Below, piece by piece: positions 11,041-22,193 of a stretch of 64,000 bases of DNA (position 1 is the stretch's first letter; every line of letters begins with the position of its first letter). The notes beneath the pieces were generated by a model. It made no database searches. It worked only from the letters and a program-made list of their open reading frames with translations, and had not been told where the DNA came from. The translations under genes were made by a program, and so were the position numbers. This DNA is from Coix lacryma-jobi var. lacryma-jobi (lineage: Eukaryota > Streptophyta > Magnoliopsida > Poales > Poaceae). The stretch is taken from assembly GCA_009763385.1 (NCBI GenBank), contig CM019823.1, positions 89,849,104 through 89,913,103 on the forward strand, read 5' to 3'.

Positions 11041-12989
11041 ATAAACATTAAGCTCGTAGCGAGATATGGACTAAACCGGGAAAAGCCTCAAACCTTCCTC
11101 ATCAATGTCAATCATTCATCATATATGTTCTCAGCAGCGACCCTTTTGATCGAAGATCCAAAAGTGGACGTCTCAAGGTTCGACATAGATGACAACGATC
11201 CTCCAAGAATGAGTGATGGATCATTTTTCTTCTTCTTGATTGGGGTAGTGTCTAGTGGCTTGTACTGATCAAAGTGATGAGTAGGAGATCAATGTGTCTT
11301 GAAGCTGGATTTCTCCTTCCTACCCTTGATCGTGAAGCAGATCTGGACAACAGAATTGTGTCTCCCCCAAGCTGGCTTGTGATGTAGGTGGATGCCCAAA
11401 TTTCTTCAATAATGTGTTCATGAGTTGAAATTGTAGACCTTGTTGTTGTTGAAGTTGATCCACCTCATCCCTCAAACTAGCTCTTATGTTGCAATGATTA
11501 GAAGTGAGGAGAACTTCCACTGCTTGTCTTCATAGTGAACCATCAACAAACTTCCTTCGATGACACATAGATGTTATAATGTAGTGGCATATCGTCACCC
11601 TGATATTTGTTGGTGTTGGTGTTGGTGTTGATGTCTTCGACAATTATGAGTGTAGGCATAGATTGACCCTTACGGGGTGAGTTGCATCCTACTCGTCATA
11701 AGTGTCTTGGCTTAGGCCTTGGGATGGCTCAAAGCTTGGCTGCCTTTGACATCACTAGTAACTTGTCTGATGATGAATTTTGTCTATCCACGGGTTGGGT
11801 TTTGGATCTTAAAGTTCACACCATGAACAAGCAAATCTCATCTCCTACAAAATGTTAGTGGACACATACCCGAAGGATTGTACTGAATGTGAAGCATGGG
11901 TTGTTATCCACAACTTATGTGTTATTCATCCATGCTAATGAAAAGATGATTTTAGGATTACTTTAGCATAAAGTAGCATTTTATGTGTTGGCTGCATTTT
12001 AACATGGTTCAAGGCAAGATACTTGCAGTAGAAGATAGATTGAAATAAACTTTAATACTCACAGTTCTTTCATCCATGATGAATGAGCTGAGTCTTCATT
12101 ATGCAGTTCACCGTATGCCTTGCTTCATCTCTGATGTGAATTCATCTCAGGACTTTCCCAAAATGTATTTAGAGTTCTCTGCAGGGGTTAGTCCAACAAA
12201 ATTTCCAATGTCTACACAAGCTAATTTTAGATCAATAATCAAACCAAACTCTGTGTCTAATTTGATTAAGGTAGACTATTTAACCTAAGCACCACGCTTA
12301 ATTTAAAAAGCCTATGAAAGTACCCTAGGGAAGTACCTTCAAACCAAAATATACTAGCATAAACAAAGGTAGCATGAAAGCACAAAAGAGATTTATTCAA
12401 ATAGAGATGACAGAGTATGATCACAGTGAGGAAATTTTTTTCTTTTTTTTCTTTAATATTTTTTTAGATGCAGATGACATGAATGCATGCAAGGAACTTG
12501 ATATGAGAAAACATAAACTAAATGGAGTGGATGCAAGGATGATTCAAAGTAAACATGCAGTGGAATGCAAGGAATTAAAAAGATAACTACTCATAAAGTT
12601 TAAAGTCCATGAGCAAGAGTGTCTCACCTTGATCATACTTACCATGACTCACAACTGGGAATTGTGAGTGACGCAGCATAAATATCCGTCATATGGGATA
12701 AGAGTTGAATTGTTGTGACGGCGACCTTTTCTCCAATCTACACATGGTTAGAATAATATATATGTATACACAAACCTATGAGATGGCAGGGTTCCAGAGT
12801 TAATGATGGATCTTGAATGTTCAGGCACCCTGGGTTCTTCATTCTTGTGGAAGCTCGCCATAAGGTCGAAACGGCGTCTAATGTCCTGTCTATTCCACAC
12901 TCAACAGAACAAGGGGTAATCCTACTAAAGCTAGTGGTACACAAAATTAGCAGACATCAAGATCATTATCAAAATTTTTACACCAATTG
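11041..12989 (-). pseudogene. Decayed Athila-type gypsy internal region
   Basis: This lies inside the tRNA-Asp primer site of the LTR at 13014, so it should hold the 5' internal region and gag of a minus-strand Athila-type element. The minus frame 11520-11320 has a Gln-rich segment (DQLQQQQGLQFQLMNTLLKKF) that could be a gag tail, but I cannot confirm the family. Elsewhere there are only short frames and AT-rich DNA. Confidence 0.4.
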
Positions 12990-13009
12990 CTTCCCCGGCA
13001 ACGGCGCCA
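12990..13009 (-). other. Primer binding site, tRNA-Asp type
   Basis: The minus strand reads TGGCGCCGTTGCCGGGGAAG, the primer site characteristic of Athila and other plant gypsy elements primed by tRNA-Asp. It lies 4 bases from the LTR edge. Confidence 0.9.
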
Positions 13010-13013
13010 AAAA

Positions 13014-14405
13014 TGCTTGTTGACGTTTGTTAGTGCAAATAGAATATGAAAAATTCCGCAAGCGCACAGAACACCATTGTAGCATTTTACCGGGAGTATT
13101 CCAGGATCGTTATTTATATTTTACCACAGGGAAGCTAGGTCAAGAATCTGATAACTCACTATCATGCATCTACTAACTCAGAGTACTTATTAGACTAAAG
13201 CAGGAGTGAATGATATATGATATGATAATAAATGAAGCACATAAAGGATAATTCAATGATAACTAGATAACTATAATGGGAGAACAACAGGAGAGATCAA
13301 GGTTCCTATATACTTCTCTATTACTTGGGTTCTAAGGCAACAAAGATGAAAAGATATAGCAGTTATACACATTGGCACTTTGGAGCAACAGTACCTTTTT
13401 GACTCTCGAAAAAGACTGAGAAGAAAGTAGTTAGGGGAAGGCTGCCAAAAGCTCTACGGAACACCAATCCTAATGTGGTGGATTATAAGAATCTACAAAG
13501 CTGTGACCCCTGTAGCTACCACAACTAACCGAAGGATTGGGCGCAAACTCAGGTAAACACTAGCCTAGACACCGCGTCTACACTAATGATTACTACTCTA
13601 ATTACCATGAATAACTAGAGCACTCAATACGAACAAAGATCCCATGCCAAGATATAACAACTATACTAATCATATAATAAAGCATAAAGTAAATAGAGAA
13701 GATAAATATATTAAAGCATAAGTCTTACAAAGAAAATATACAAAGATATACCAAAACTCTGAAGACTCCTCCAGAACCGGAGCGCAGCTCCGCTCTCCCT
13801 AACTCCCGACTAGAGCTAAGTTATTACATTGGAAAATCTAAACCTAATTACATAGAGAAGAGAGGTTATCCATTCGAGGGACGCCTCTACAACTCCATGA
13901 TGATGTGTTGCCTCAGGTGGTCCTGGGTTTATTATATAGGGGCTCCTGGCCTCCCCTCCACCTTGGGCAAGCGATGTGGGACTAAATCCTTCGCCATATG
14001 CACATGGGCCTTAATGGGCCAAAACGCGTTGAAGAGGTTGGTTGGAGTGCGTCACACGAAGGGGGGCGAGTTTGGGCCCTACACCAGACCGGTCGGTCCA
14101 GGGGGGAGACCGGTCGGTCTGCCTCTATGACAAGTGGGCCCCGCCTTCCTTGGGTCGCCTTCTCATGTCTTCTGGAATGTTCTGGAATGTTCTAGAATCT
14201 TCCAAGTCATATCTATCGAGGACTCTCGCTCCGGGGCTCCAAATATAGCAAATCATATGTTTGTTTCGATCGTCTCGACGAGGTCTTCATAATGGTCTAC
14301 TCTGTTTCATCACTTGAGATACTTTTATATGGTAAAAACATGGATGTCCTACAAAACAAGTGAGAGCACCAAAACTAGTGGAACTTGTTAGTTTCAAACC
14401 CTACA
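13014..14405 (-). mobile_element. Athila-type Ty3/gypsy LTR (5' LTR)
   Basis: On the plus strand it runs from TGCTTGTTGACGTTTG to ...GTTTCAAACCCTACA (1392 bp, TG...CA on both strands). The sense strand is minus because the tRNA-Asp PBS lies at its left side. It contains two near-identical AGACCGGTCGGTC motifs at about 14090 and 14112. No 3' LTR is seen to the left, so the element is truncated, probably by the SIRE-like insertion. Confidence 0.8.
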
Positions 14406-14449
14406 ACTATGCATTGTGATTCATTTAGTGTCATTTCATGCAATAGTTG

Positions 14450-15308
14450 ATGGTTAATTATGAGTATTAGTGAGCGTCAACAACGAACAAAAAGAAGATT
14501 TTTGATAATAGCAGGAGAAATGAGAACATTGTTGAGGCGAAAGGGACCCAGAAGGGTCGAATACCCGATGCCAACTAAAGGAAGAGTAGCACTGTTGCCA
14601 ACAACAATGGTGGTGGGAAAAACAGGGGAGGAGAAGGGAGTGACCATACCGGAGCTGGAGGCGATATGGGAGGTGGCTCCAGAATCAACAACCTAGTCGG
14701 AGTTACCGGGAGGGGTGAGAGTCACCGTGTTGAAAGCGTTGGCGAGGGACTACGGAGTCCAGGGAGCCCAGACATGACGAGCCTGCATGCCAGGGCCGGT
14801 TGGGGGAGGAGCAGTGTGCGGTAGAGGCAGTGGCGCCATGGCAGCAGGAGGAAAACCGACCATGAGAGCCTGCTGGTGCTGCTGTTCTGCCATGTGAGCC
14901 TGCTGGTGGTGCTGGGGAAGACCAGGTCGCTGTAGAGGAGCACGAGGACCACCAGGCCACATGTGGATTGAGCCAGTCCATGGATTGAGGAGGGATGGCC
15001 ACTGGGAACCACCGTGCAGTCCTCCCTGGCCATCCGGACCGCCCTGGTGCCCCCCTGGCCACGCCCGCCGCGGCGACGCCGGCCACTGCCAGAGGAGGAG
15101 CCCCCGGGAAGAGGGTGACCTGGGGAAGGCCGAGCAGGTGTCGAGGAGGCAGGAGACTTGGTCACGGAGGCGACGAGGGCGGAGGGAGGCGCCGGGGGCG
15201 AGGCCATGTTGAGCTCAGCAAGACGCAGGTCAGCGTGGACATTGCCGAAGGAGGGGAACGACCGTTGGCGGGTGATGAGCTGCACCATGAACGCCCGTTG
15301 GCTCACTA
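14450..15308 (-). pseudogene. Ty1/copia gag-protease fragment
   Basis: On the minus strand, 15310 to about 15190 reads the gag tail LITRQRSFPSFGNVHADLRL, typical of copia gag (UBN2 domain), followed by a Ser/Gly/Arg-rich linker. A Gln/Pro-rich stretch and, in a shifted frame near 14620-14470, a protease-to-GAG-pre segment (VGNSATLPLVG, RLNNVLISPAIIKNLL) follow. The zinc knuckle is not evident. It is cut at its gag side exactly where a MITE begins (15309) and at its pol side near 14450. Confidence 0.7.
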
Positions 15309-15552
15309 GGCCTTGTTTAGATGCCTTCAAACTATCAACTTTTTTTCACTCTCTTTCCATCACATCAATGTTTGGACGTATGCATGAAGCATTAAATGTT
15401 GGTAAAATAAATAACTAATTACATAGATTAGTTGTAAATCATGAGACAAATCTTTTGAGCCTAGTTAGCCCATGATTGGACAAAGTTTGTCAAATAACAA
15501 CGAAAGTGCTACAGTTGAGAAAAAATCTCACCTTTTCAATTTAAACGAGGCC
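15309..15552. mobile_element. MITE with GGCCTTGTTTAG termini
   Basis: Termini GGCCTTGTTTAGAT and ATTTAAACGAGGCC form an imperfect 14-bp inverted repeat flanked by TA on both sides. The interior (CATGAAGCATTAAA, GAGACAAATCTTTTGAGCC, CATGATTGGACAAAG, GAAAGTGCTACAG) is the abundant grass MITE also seen interrupted at 20965-21652. The superfamily is uncertain. Confidence 0.8.
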
Positions 15553-15591
15553 TAATATGCTCCTCAACTCTAAGGAGGTCAGAACTTAATT

Positions 15592-15744
15592 GGCGTTGCT
15601 ATCAATCTTGCATATGTGACACCTAAGGTTCTACTAGGAAATTACTCGCAAAAGATAAATATATGGGCTGTTGGGGTGCTTTTGCATGTTCTGCCGCCTT
15701 CATTCCAAGGAAACTAGGTTGAAGCTATATTTGATGATATAATG
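15592..15744 (+). pseudogene. Serine/threonine kinase exon fragment (CDPK/SnRK-like)
   Basis: From 15610 the plus frame reads AYVTPKVLLGNYSQKINIWA, then VGVLLHV and, after PPSFQGN and a stop, VEAIFDDI. This matches kinase subdomains VIII-IX of the CDPK/PEPKR-like group, where AYVAPEVL and DIW are expected. The APE motif is changed to TPK, the DxW aspartate to Asn, and a TAG stop interrupts it. No other kinase subdomain is nearby, so this is a single captured or relict exon and not a gene. Confidence 0.7.
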
Positions 15745-16179
15745 ATAGTTGAGCTTTTTTTCTAAGCAAATTTTAGGTACATACATACAGTAAGGATAAC
15801 ATGACTATAAATTAGTATGTACAAGTGAAGTTCCAACTCCGTTACATAATTTTTTTTCTTAACAAACTTTAGTAGTATTGTACTAATATGTTGTTGCAAT
15901 CATACAGATAAGTTTACATTTCTACTACTACTGTTTGTATTCATGACTACTACTGTTTGTATTCATGGTCTATTCTTTTGCACTCTCATTAGAGTATGAG
16001 GACAAATAATTGGGTCTCATTAATTCATTGTCTAATTCACTATAGTTTCTGAAATATCTACAAATGGTTCCATAAGATAGTAAATGCCTTCATTTCTCGC
16101 AGTTTAGTTCCTTAATTGCTTAAAGAGATTTGGTTGTCGGTTTCTTATTCACCTTCTTATCTTCTTTAACTAACATCAG

Positions 16180-16381
16180 GAATAAACCAGCAGAGGTTAA
16201 TATTACCAGTGGATCATATAGTAGTAGTGGGTACTCAACAGAGGAACATCTTGAGGCTGACAGGAAATTTTTGCCAATACGCTCGGTTTTCAGTGACCAA
16301 TACAAGCTAGTTGGCAAGCCGACAGATCTGTGTGTGTTTCCAATGTACAACCTTGCCAAACATTTGATTTCAATGGCTTGA
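16180..16381 (+). pseudogene. Unrecognised terminal-exon-like fragment
   Basis: A pyrimidine-rich stretch and CATCAG acceptor precede an open frame of 67 codons ending at a TGA (16379-16381). The protein starts NKPAEVNITSGSYSSSGYST and ends CVFPMYNLAKHLISMA. I do not recognise the family. It follows the kinase fragment on the same strand without a shared frame, which suits a set of captured gene pieces. It could also be the last exon of an unidentified local gene. Confidence 0.35.
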
Positions 16382-16579
16382 GCTTCAGTCTGTAATCTTT
16401 AGCATATTAGTAAAAATATAGTGACCCTTTTGTTCATTTTTAGTGCAATAGTTTTGTTAGTGCTGAACCTTTTGATAAGCTCAAATTATGGATATTTTCT
16501 CTCACGTTATTAGTTGTCAGAACTCAACTCTTAAAAAACAGACACTAAACCATATTCATATTTCTTACACAGGGGAGGG

Positions 16580-16685
16580 CAAGGGTGCAAACGGATAACC
16601 TTTAGGGGCACCTTCGACTCTCTTTACTTCAAATATTTGTAAAGAGGATCGGAGGTGCCCCTAAGGGTCACCAATTTACACACTT
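16580..16685. mobile_element. Fold-back MITE with 9-bp direct repeats
   Basis: Two arms (about 16593-16628 and 16641-16672) share AGGGGCACC(T/C)(T/C)CGA..CTCTTTAC as an inverted repeat with few mismatches. Pairing can extend outward to AAGGGTGCAAAC / AAGTGTGTAAATT. AGGGGAGGG flanks it at 16571-16579 and 16686-16694. Nine-base duplications are typical of Mutator-like elements. Confidence 0.6.
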
Positions 16686-16694
16686 AGGGGAGGG

Positions 16695-17584
16695 TGTCCC
16701 TTGATGATATCTCCCATAGGTTGCTTGCATGAAGTACATGCTCCTTAGATAGCATTTCTCTCATTCCAATTATGATGATGTTAACCAGTGAGAGCCAAAG
16801 GTAGCATTGAAAATTTTAATTCACTGCAAGTTTGAAGAAACTATTAAAGCCATGGTCTCTAATTATAGCATACTGTTTTCTTTTTCATTTCTCACGTAAT
16901 TACCACGATGAGTAGATCAAAGAACTTGAAATCATGCTTAGCTAGATAGAAGCCTGGAATATTGTGAAGTCATAAAATATATTGAAGGAAAGTTTTAAGT
17001 AAAGGTATAAAAGTTTAGAATATTGTGAAGTCATGAAATATGTTGAAAGAAAGTTTCGAGCGAGGTATAAAAGTTTCGAACGAAGGTGTAACTAGAGGTG
17101 ATAATGGATCATGATCCTTATGCCTATCTAATTTTAATTCAAAATTATATAGCATTATTATCAGAGTTTTATCAAAGTTCGATCCTTAAATTTAGGCACT
17201 CTACTACCCCTAGACATAACATCTGCTGCAACCCACGATATTTACGCAGTGATCTCTCACAACTAAAAAGACTAAAGTGTGGACATTTTTTTGGTGCGAC
17301 AATTGCCTTCGCTTCACCTTCCCTTCCCATGCGAAACCGGTGTCGCGGCACCTCCCGCAATCAACATTTAGTCCTTCCTCTGGTAAAAAAAACGTTGAGT
17401 CCTTCCTTTTTTTCCTCACCGCCCCAATCACCGACCCTTCTTGTTTTTCTCTCTCAATGATGCTCACCGCTATCGCCGGCCAGATGCCTCTTCTACTCGG
17501 GAGTCGGGAGGAACCAAGGTACTACTGCTCCCATCGCATCCCTTGGAGCTCTGATTTGGCATGACGTAGTCCTGCCTCCTCAAC
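16695..17584. other. No gene seen; AT-rich intergenic or captured intron
   Basis: Only short chance frames are present. A direct repeat around TTAGAATATTGTGAAGTCAT occurs at about 16955 and 17016. The stretch separates the unrecognised plus-strand exon from the minus-strand reading frame. Confidence 0.4.
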
Positions 17585-18125
17585 TCAAGTCGTCTTCTCC
17601 ATTGTTCCAGGGCCCAGGGAGGATTTTGGTCGTGGACTGCCGCCAGGCACCATGGGATCCTCTCCCCTGCGGCGCTCCCTCCGACCCAGCTTCCTGCGAA
17701 CGAACGCCGAGCAGGAATCAGTGAACCGGTTGAAGCAATGAGGCCACAAGAATGGGGAGTGTGCGTGTGACACGATAAAGGTATATACGCATAGGCTAAG
17801 CTTGAACTCGACACCCGCATCCCCAGGCTTCTCAATCTGGACGACGCCCTCGAGCGGCACGCCATCGTCGGCGACGCGGACGAGGACTGGATCCTCGGTG
17901 GCGGCTGTTGCGGGGGCGGGGCCGGAGGGGCCCTCGCCCGTGGTGGCTGGGGTCGATATGGCGCGACATAGGGCTTGGTCGGCGCCCGTGCCGGAGAGCC
18001 CAAGACGGCGACACAGAAGGTGAGGGGTGTCGAAGTCGAAGAACGTGTAGGGGTTGGTGGTGGAGGGCCCCGGCAACTTTGATGGCAGCCGCCACGCGAA
18101 GGGAGCAGTTTGCGGTCTGGCTCAC
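17585..18125 (-). pseudogene. GC-rich minus-strand coding-like fragment, unrecognised
   Basis: Minus frame 18076-17585 starts MPGPSTTNPYTFFDFDTPHLL and continues through an acidic segment (EDPVLVRVADDGVPLEGVVQ, IEKPGDAGVE) before turning to low-quality sequence near 17800. GC content and composition change sharply against the AT-rich neighbours, suggesting a first coding exon, possibly of a plastid-targeted protein. The coding look ends near GVEFKL at about 17805, where the frame would need a splice or frameshift. I cannot name the family. It is probably a gene fragment carried with the others in 15590-18413. Confidence 0.35.
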
Positions 18126-18302
18126 GACTCATGAGCAACATTTCTCGCAGGTGAATAATATCCAAATGTGCAGTGTAAGCCTAAGAACTACTAAACAACA
18201 ACTTGGGTACTTAGTTACTTACAATTCGCAATTCACAATGTAAGCCAAACATCTCATCAACATATACTGATATACATGAAGCTTGACACATTAGTATCTC
18301 AG

Positions 18303-18413
18303 GTGCGTATTGACAGAGAAGACACTTGCAGGTGACTGTCTTGGAAGTTTAGGAATCAAGGACATTGAAAATGTTTTCCAACTGTACAGAAGGGATACAA
18401 GCTACCAAATAGT
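18303..18413 (+). pseudogene. Isolated exon-like fragment, unrecognised
   Basis: An acceptor (TATCTCAG) and a donor (AGT|GTAAGTTT) bound 111 bp that are open in one frame, reading EKTLAGDCLGSLGIKDIENV then FQLYRRDTSYQIV. The even 37-codon size, splice signals and absence of stops suggest a real exon origin. No neighbouring exon continues it and I do not recognise the protein. Confidence 0.35.
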
Positions 18414-20964
18414 GTAAGTTTTTACATAGAACATATTATGAATCCTAACAAGGTTCTCAAAATAATTGTATGTTAAACTAAATTCTGCTATTTTGTGTCT
18501 GATGCCTATTTACTTCGCTTCAGTAATTTATATTATGTTTATTGTTCCTTTCTCTCTTTAGTACTTGGTCTGTTTTACATAATAAGGGTATGCCTATTAT
18601 GCATTTATAATTTTATAACATATTTTATAATGTTTGAATCAATGTTGTCATGGGATCTTCCATTGTAAAAGGATGCATATTGACATATTGTCTTCAACTA
18701 TAAAGGCCATCCAGTGCAGACGTTGCTGCCATCTAGCAGTCAGTCTTTGGATTTTCTAATTTTATGTGAATCATTATTCTGAGAGATACCTTCCATCTTA
18801 GAGTACTTACAACTGCCTTAGAGGAGGGGTAACTCTCTTTGCAAATCTTAATATTAGGTTGTCCCACTGTAGTTTTACAAATCATAACAGCTTCGCGGTG
18901 CAATAGTCATAGCTGGAAATAATTATGGTGACGTCGCTACCGTACAGAGGTATCCTCATAGATTAGAAACCTGCATAAGAGGTTCTACACTATGTCTTAG
19001 TGATCTAAGAGAATAGGTAATATATCTCAGAATTCAGATGATGTGATGACTCAAGATGTTACTTCATTGCCGTTCATGTTGAAGTGAAATAAGAAAATAG
19101 TTAGACTAAATCTTTGTACTTGGTTGTCACGAAATAGTTAAATGTCTACCACAAATCTCATAACAGGAGGCAGCTCAGCTGCCGACGCTTCTCCTGAACA
19201 TAATTAGGTATATGGAACTACATTCAAGTTCTTCCATAAATACTGCTACCTCTTTCTTGCCAAAGAAATAAAACTTAGCCTATCCATGCAGGTATAAGAA
19301 GGCATGTTCACATTATGTCAAGTAGCCTAGCCTGCTTTGCTTTGCATTTTGTTTGCCATCAGGGATTCTATGATGCCCAACAATGGCACTGCCCAACCCT
19401 ACAACTTTTTTATGTAAATTAATTGACCATGTTGTGCCTATCTGAATGCCATCTACCAAACCTGTCTCCTTAGTTCTTTTCTTTTGATAGAATATCAGAA
19501 CTGATTTTATCCATAAATGAACAGTTGTGGAATAAAAGACTTTTGTTTCCCATACAGAAAGCTAAAATTCAGGAATCACAAATTTGTTACTGATGACAAT
19601 CTGTGCAATTAGACTAGGATGCACTGGCAGTGCCAGTGGCAACAAATGATGGTCCAGTGTCTTAGCACAATTGCCCCTTTCATTTTTTTCAGCTGTGGTA
19701 GAGACTGAAAGAAAAGGAGACATGTCAGCTAGGCAACATCATGAGTTTTTGTTTCATCATGTGGGTTGTCCTGAAAATAGTGTTTCTTTTTTCCCAAGTT
19801 CCCAGATGTTTTACTTAGAATATATTACAGGTGGGCTAAACACAACAAACAATTAGAAAGTTTTTTCCCATTTTTATTTTATGACGAAATACTTCACAAT
19901 GGTTAAAACCAAAGACTAAGGATGCATGAGGACAACCACGTGATGAGGTAAAAACTATAAAAGGATTGAGAATTTGGAACTATCAACTGATGTGGTCAAG
20001 CAGATTCATGGTAGCAAACACAAGTTGTTTATCTTTAGAAAATGGCATGTTCTCTTGTCAGCTTCTTTGGCTGTGAAAAACTTGTACATATTGTTTAGCC
20101 ACTTAGCCCTTTCTCTCGGTTTTCATGCTTGCTTTTTTATAGTCAAAAAGCAAAGGACACCTAGGTACATCAAGATTGATCTCTAGAAGGGATAGGTTCA
20201 ATCTAAAGTTCAACTGAATTAATAAGTAATTACAGAATCAAGTTAGATAAAAAAAATTATTCAACCTTAAAACTAAGATACCTTTCTGTTTTACTCTTTG
20301 AAACCGCCGAAGCCTGACAGGTGGATCAGAGTTGCAATGTAGTAGAAACTACCATTGACATGAATACATTGTGAGAGGTGAGAGTCCAAATGAACAACAA
20401 GTGGGGATTGGTACGGTTAATGGTGAGTGAGGGGATTGGTACAAGGGGGAGGAAGATGCTGACATGGGCAAGAAAGAGTGAGTAGCGTAACCTGGAATTG
20501 TTCTTGAGATTGTACTAGCTACGTCGACCAAATCCCGTGGCATTTTCTTTCATTTTTCAACTTCTAGATATATGTTTCCGCTAAGCATCAATTTTACTTA
20601 TGGCAAATATGATAATATTGTGATAGCATTTACCATTTGAAGAATGCCTTTCATTTTTCTTCTTTGAAAAAAATGAAATTAGTGGACTGTACACAATAAT
20701 GCTTTGGTGCAAAGAAGCTCTCAGTTATGATTTGCATGCCTTTTCTTTTAAAATACTGATACCAACACGTGAAAAAGTACAGAGTTTCTTTGAAAACAAG
20801 AAAAAAAACCCACGCTTTTTTGAATACTACTAGATCTCTTTGCTTCATATATTTTGTGGTAGATCATATTAGTTGAAAACATGATACTTTTGAAGGCATA
20901 AATACTCTATTGGTTGCGGTAAAATGACATATTATTTATACGTTGAGTATAACATACTTTTGAG
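18414..20964. other. No gene seen; AT-rich DNA
   Basis: About 2.5 kb of AT-rich sequence with only short chance frames and no domain, LTR, clear TIR or RNA gene that I can support. It may be the body of the Helitron whose 3' end lies at 22068. Confidence 0.4.
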
Positions 20965-21652
20965 GTGTTTAGTTAGAGTGTAAAAAGTTTTTGGATATCA
21001 CATCGGATGTTGCGGTATTAATTTAGTCTATTAAAAATAGACTAATAAAAAATAAATTACATATTTGGAAACCATGAGATGAATTTCTTAAAACTAATTA
21101 ATCTGTAGTTAGCACATGTTTACTATTGCACAATATTGTCAAATCATGAGCTAAGAGCAACTTCAACGGTTTTGCATTTTTTATTTGGCAAAATATGAAA
21201 TTTGCCAACTCTTAAATCAATACGAGGAGGAGAAAAAAAGTTTATCTCCAACGATTTGGCAAAATTGACTTGTCAAAATCTAAAAAAGAAAACCTGGCAG
21301 CGCGAGAGGGAAGAGTGCACGCGGGAGTAGTACACGAGACGAAATGTCAAGCCGATCGCGAGCTTGCATATATGTCAATCCATCTTAAATTTTACCAAGT
21401 TAACAAAAATGCAAAGTCCATTTGTCAAACCGTTGGATAGGAGTTTTGTAGACGTTTTTGCAAAAATAAGAATGCAAAGTCCATTTGCAAAACCGTTAGA
21501 GTTGCTCTAATTAGGTTTAAAAAAATCGTCTCATAAAAATATCACAATATGTGTAATTAGTTATTTTTATAGTCTATATTTAATACTTTATGCATGTGCC
21601 AAAAATTTGATGTGATAGGTAAAAAGTTTTTAGGATGAGAACTAAACAAGGT
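20965..21652. mobile_element. Grass MITE interrupted by a second MITE
   Basis: The ends GTGTTTAGTTAGAGTG...AAAAAGTTTTT and AAAAAGTTTTTAGGATGAG..AACTAAACA form an inverted repeat of about 30 bp. The interior is related to the element at 15309-15552. It is split at CATGAGC/TAATTAGG by the inner element at 21155-21507; removing that restores a continuous MITE interior. Confidence 0.8.
21155..21507. mobile_element. Nested Tourist/Harbinger-like MITE, TSD TAA
   Basis: The 353 bp element has 22-bp inverted ends (GAGCAACTTCAACGGTTTTGCA against GAGCAACTCTAACGGTTTTGCA) and TAA on both sides (21152-21154 and 21508-21510). A 3-bp TWA duplication is typical of PIF/Harbinger MITEs. It lies inside the outer MITE and is therefore younger. 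Confidence 0.85.
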
Positions 21653-21659
21653 AGTATTT

Positions 21660-22068
21660 TTAGTCTTGTTAGAGATTTTTTAAGGCACGCAGCATTGCCA
21701 ATGTGATGGGCACTAATGTTTATATATATACTTGGACCTGTGTATAGGATTGTACGGAAATATAGTGAAACTTATTTATAGATTTATTGATATACGAAAA
21801 AATGGATATCGAAGATTTCTTTCCGATGATATAAAATATTATTTTAGCTGTATCACGGAAATGTCTATATAGTAGAGTTTATGAGTTTGCGATACCGCAC
21901 TCTCCGTGACATATGTTAATTTCACGAATTTTGTTCGTAACTTTACTTTTTAGATTAAAAATGTCACTTTAATATTAGTATTTAATTTGTTATTGCTATT
22001 TTATTGTGCGTGTGGTTTTAGGATAAAAGTATAGCTATCCCGTAGCAATGCACGGGCACGCTACCTAG
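21660..22068 (+). mobile_element. Helitron 3' terminal region
   Basis: The stretch ends CCCGTAGCAATGCACGGG (22039-22056), a hairpin of CCCGT-GC with GC-ACGGG plus a bulged A. The 12 bases CACGCTACCTAG follow, ending in CTAG at 22068. A subterminal hairpin plus CTRR is the defining Helitron 3' end, and this hairpin type is common in grasses. The next base is C instead of the usual T, so the junction has mutated. The 5' TC end was not located, so the extent leftward is unknown; the gene fragments at 15592-18413 could be its cargo. Confidence 0.75.
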
Positions 22069-22080
22069 CAAATAAAAAAA

Positions 22081-22088
22081 ATATAAAA
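22081..22088 (+). promoter_or_regulatory. TATA-like element of the fucosidase gene
   Basis: ATATAAAA lies 106 bp before the chosen ATG and 13 bp after the Helitron end. Transcription would then start near 22110-22120. That places the upstream in-frame ATG at 22098 outside the mRNA and supports the ATG at 22194. Confidence 0.45.
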
Positions 22089-22193
22089 CGTGGGAGAATG
22101 GTGTGTGTTGAGAGTCTCCCACCCTCGGGCTGCTTTGCTCGTCAGATAGGCAACTTGCTTCTTGGCTTCAGCTGTACTCGTCGGCCCCACCCC

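Noticed and set aside
12990..13009. tRNA gene suspected from tRNA-like sequence (also at 8819, 35519, 46879 and 53102)
   Set aside because: These are short primer binding sites adjacent to LTRs, not full tRNA genes.
15921..15935. TCTACTACTACTG as a possible Helitron 5' end
   Set aside because: It is preceded by T instead of A and falls downstream of the kinase fragment; the match to known 5' termini is too weak to call.
17470..18165. 231-codon minus ORF overlapping the GC-rich fragment
   Set aside because: The frame at 18076-17585 has the more protein-like composition; the longer ORF is Pro/Ser/Arg-rich as expected of an alternative frame in GC-rich DNA.
22098..22193. Upstream in-frame ATG extending the fucosidase by 32 residues with a hydrophobic stretch
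   Set aside because: It lies only about 10 bp after the TATA-like box, so it should be upstream of the transcription start; it cannot be excluded if another promoter is used.
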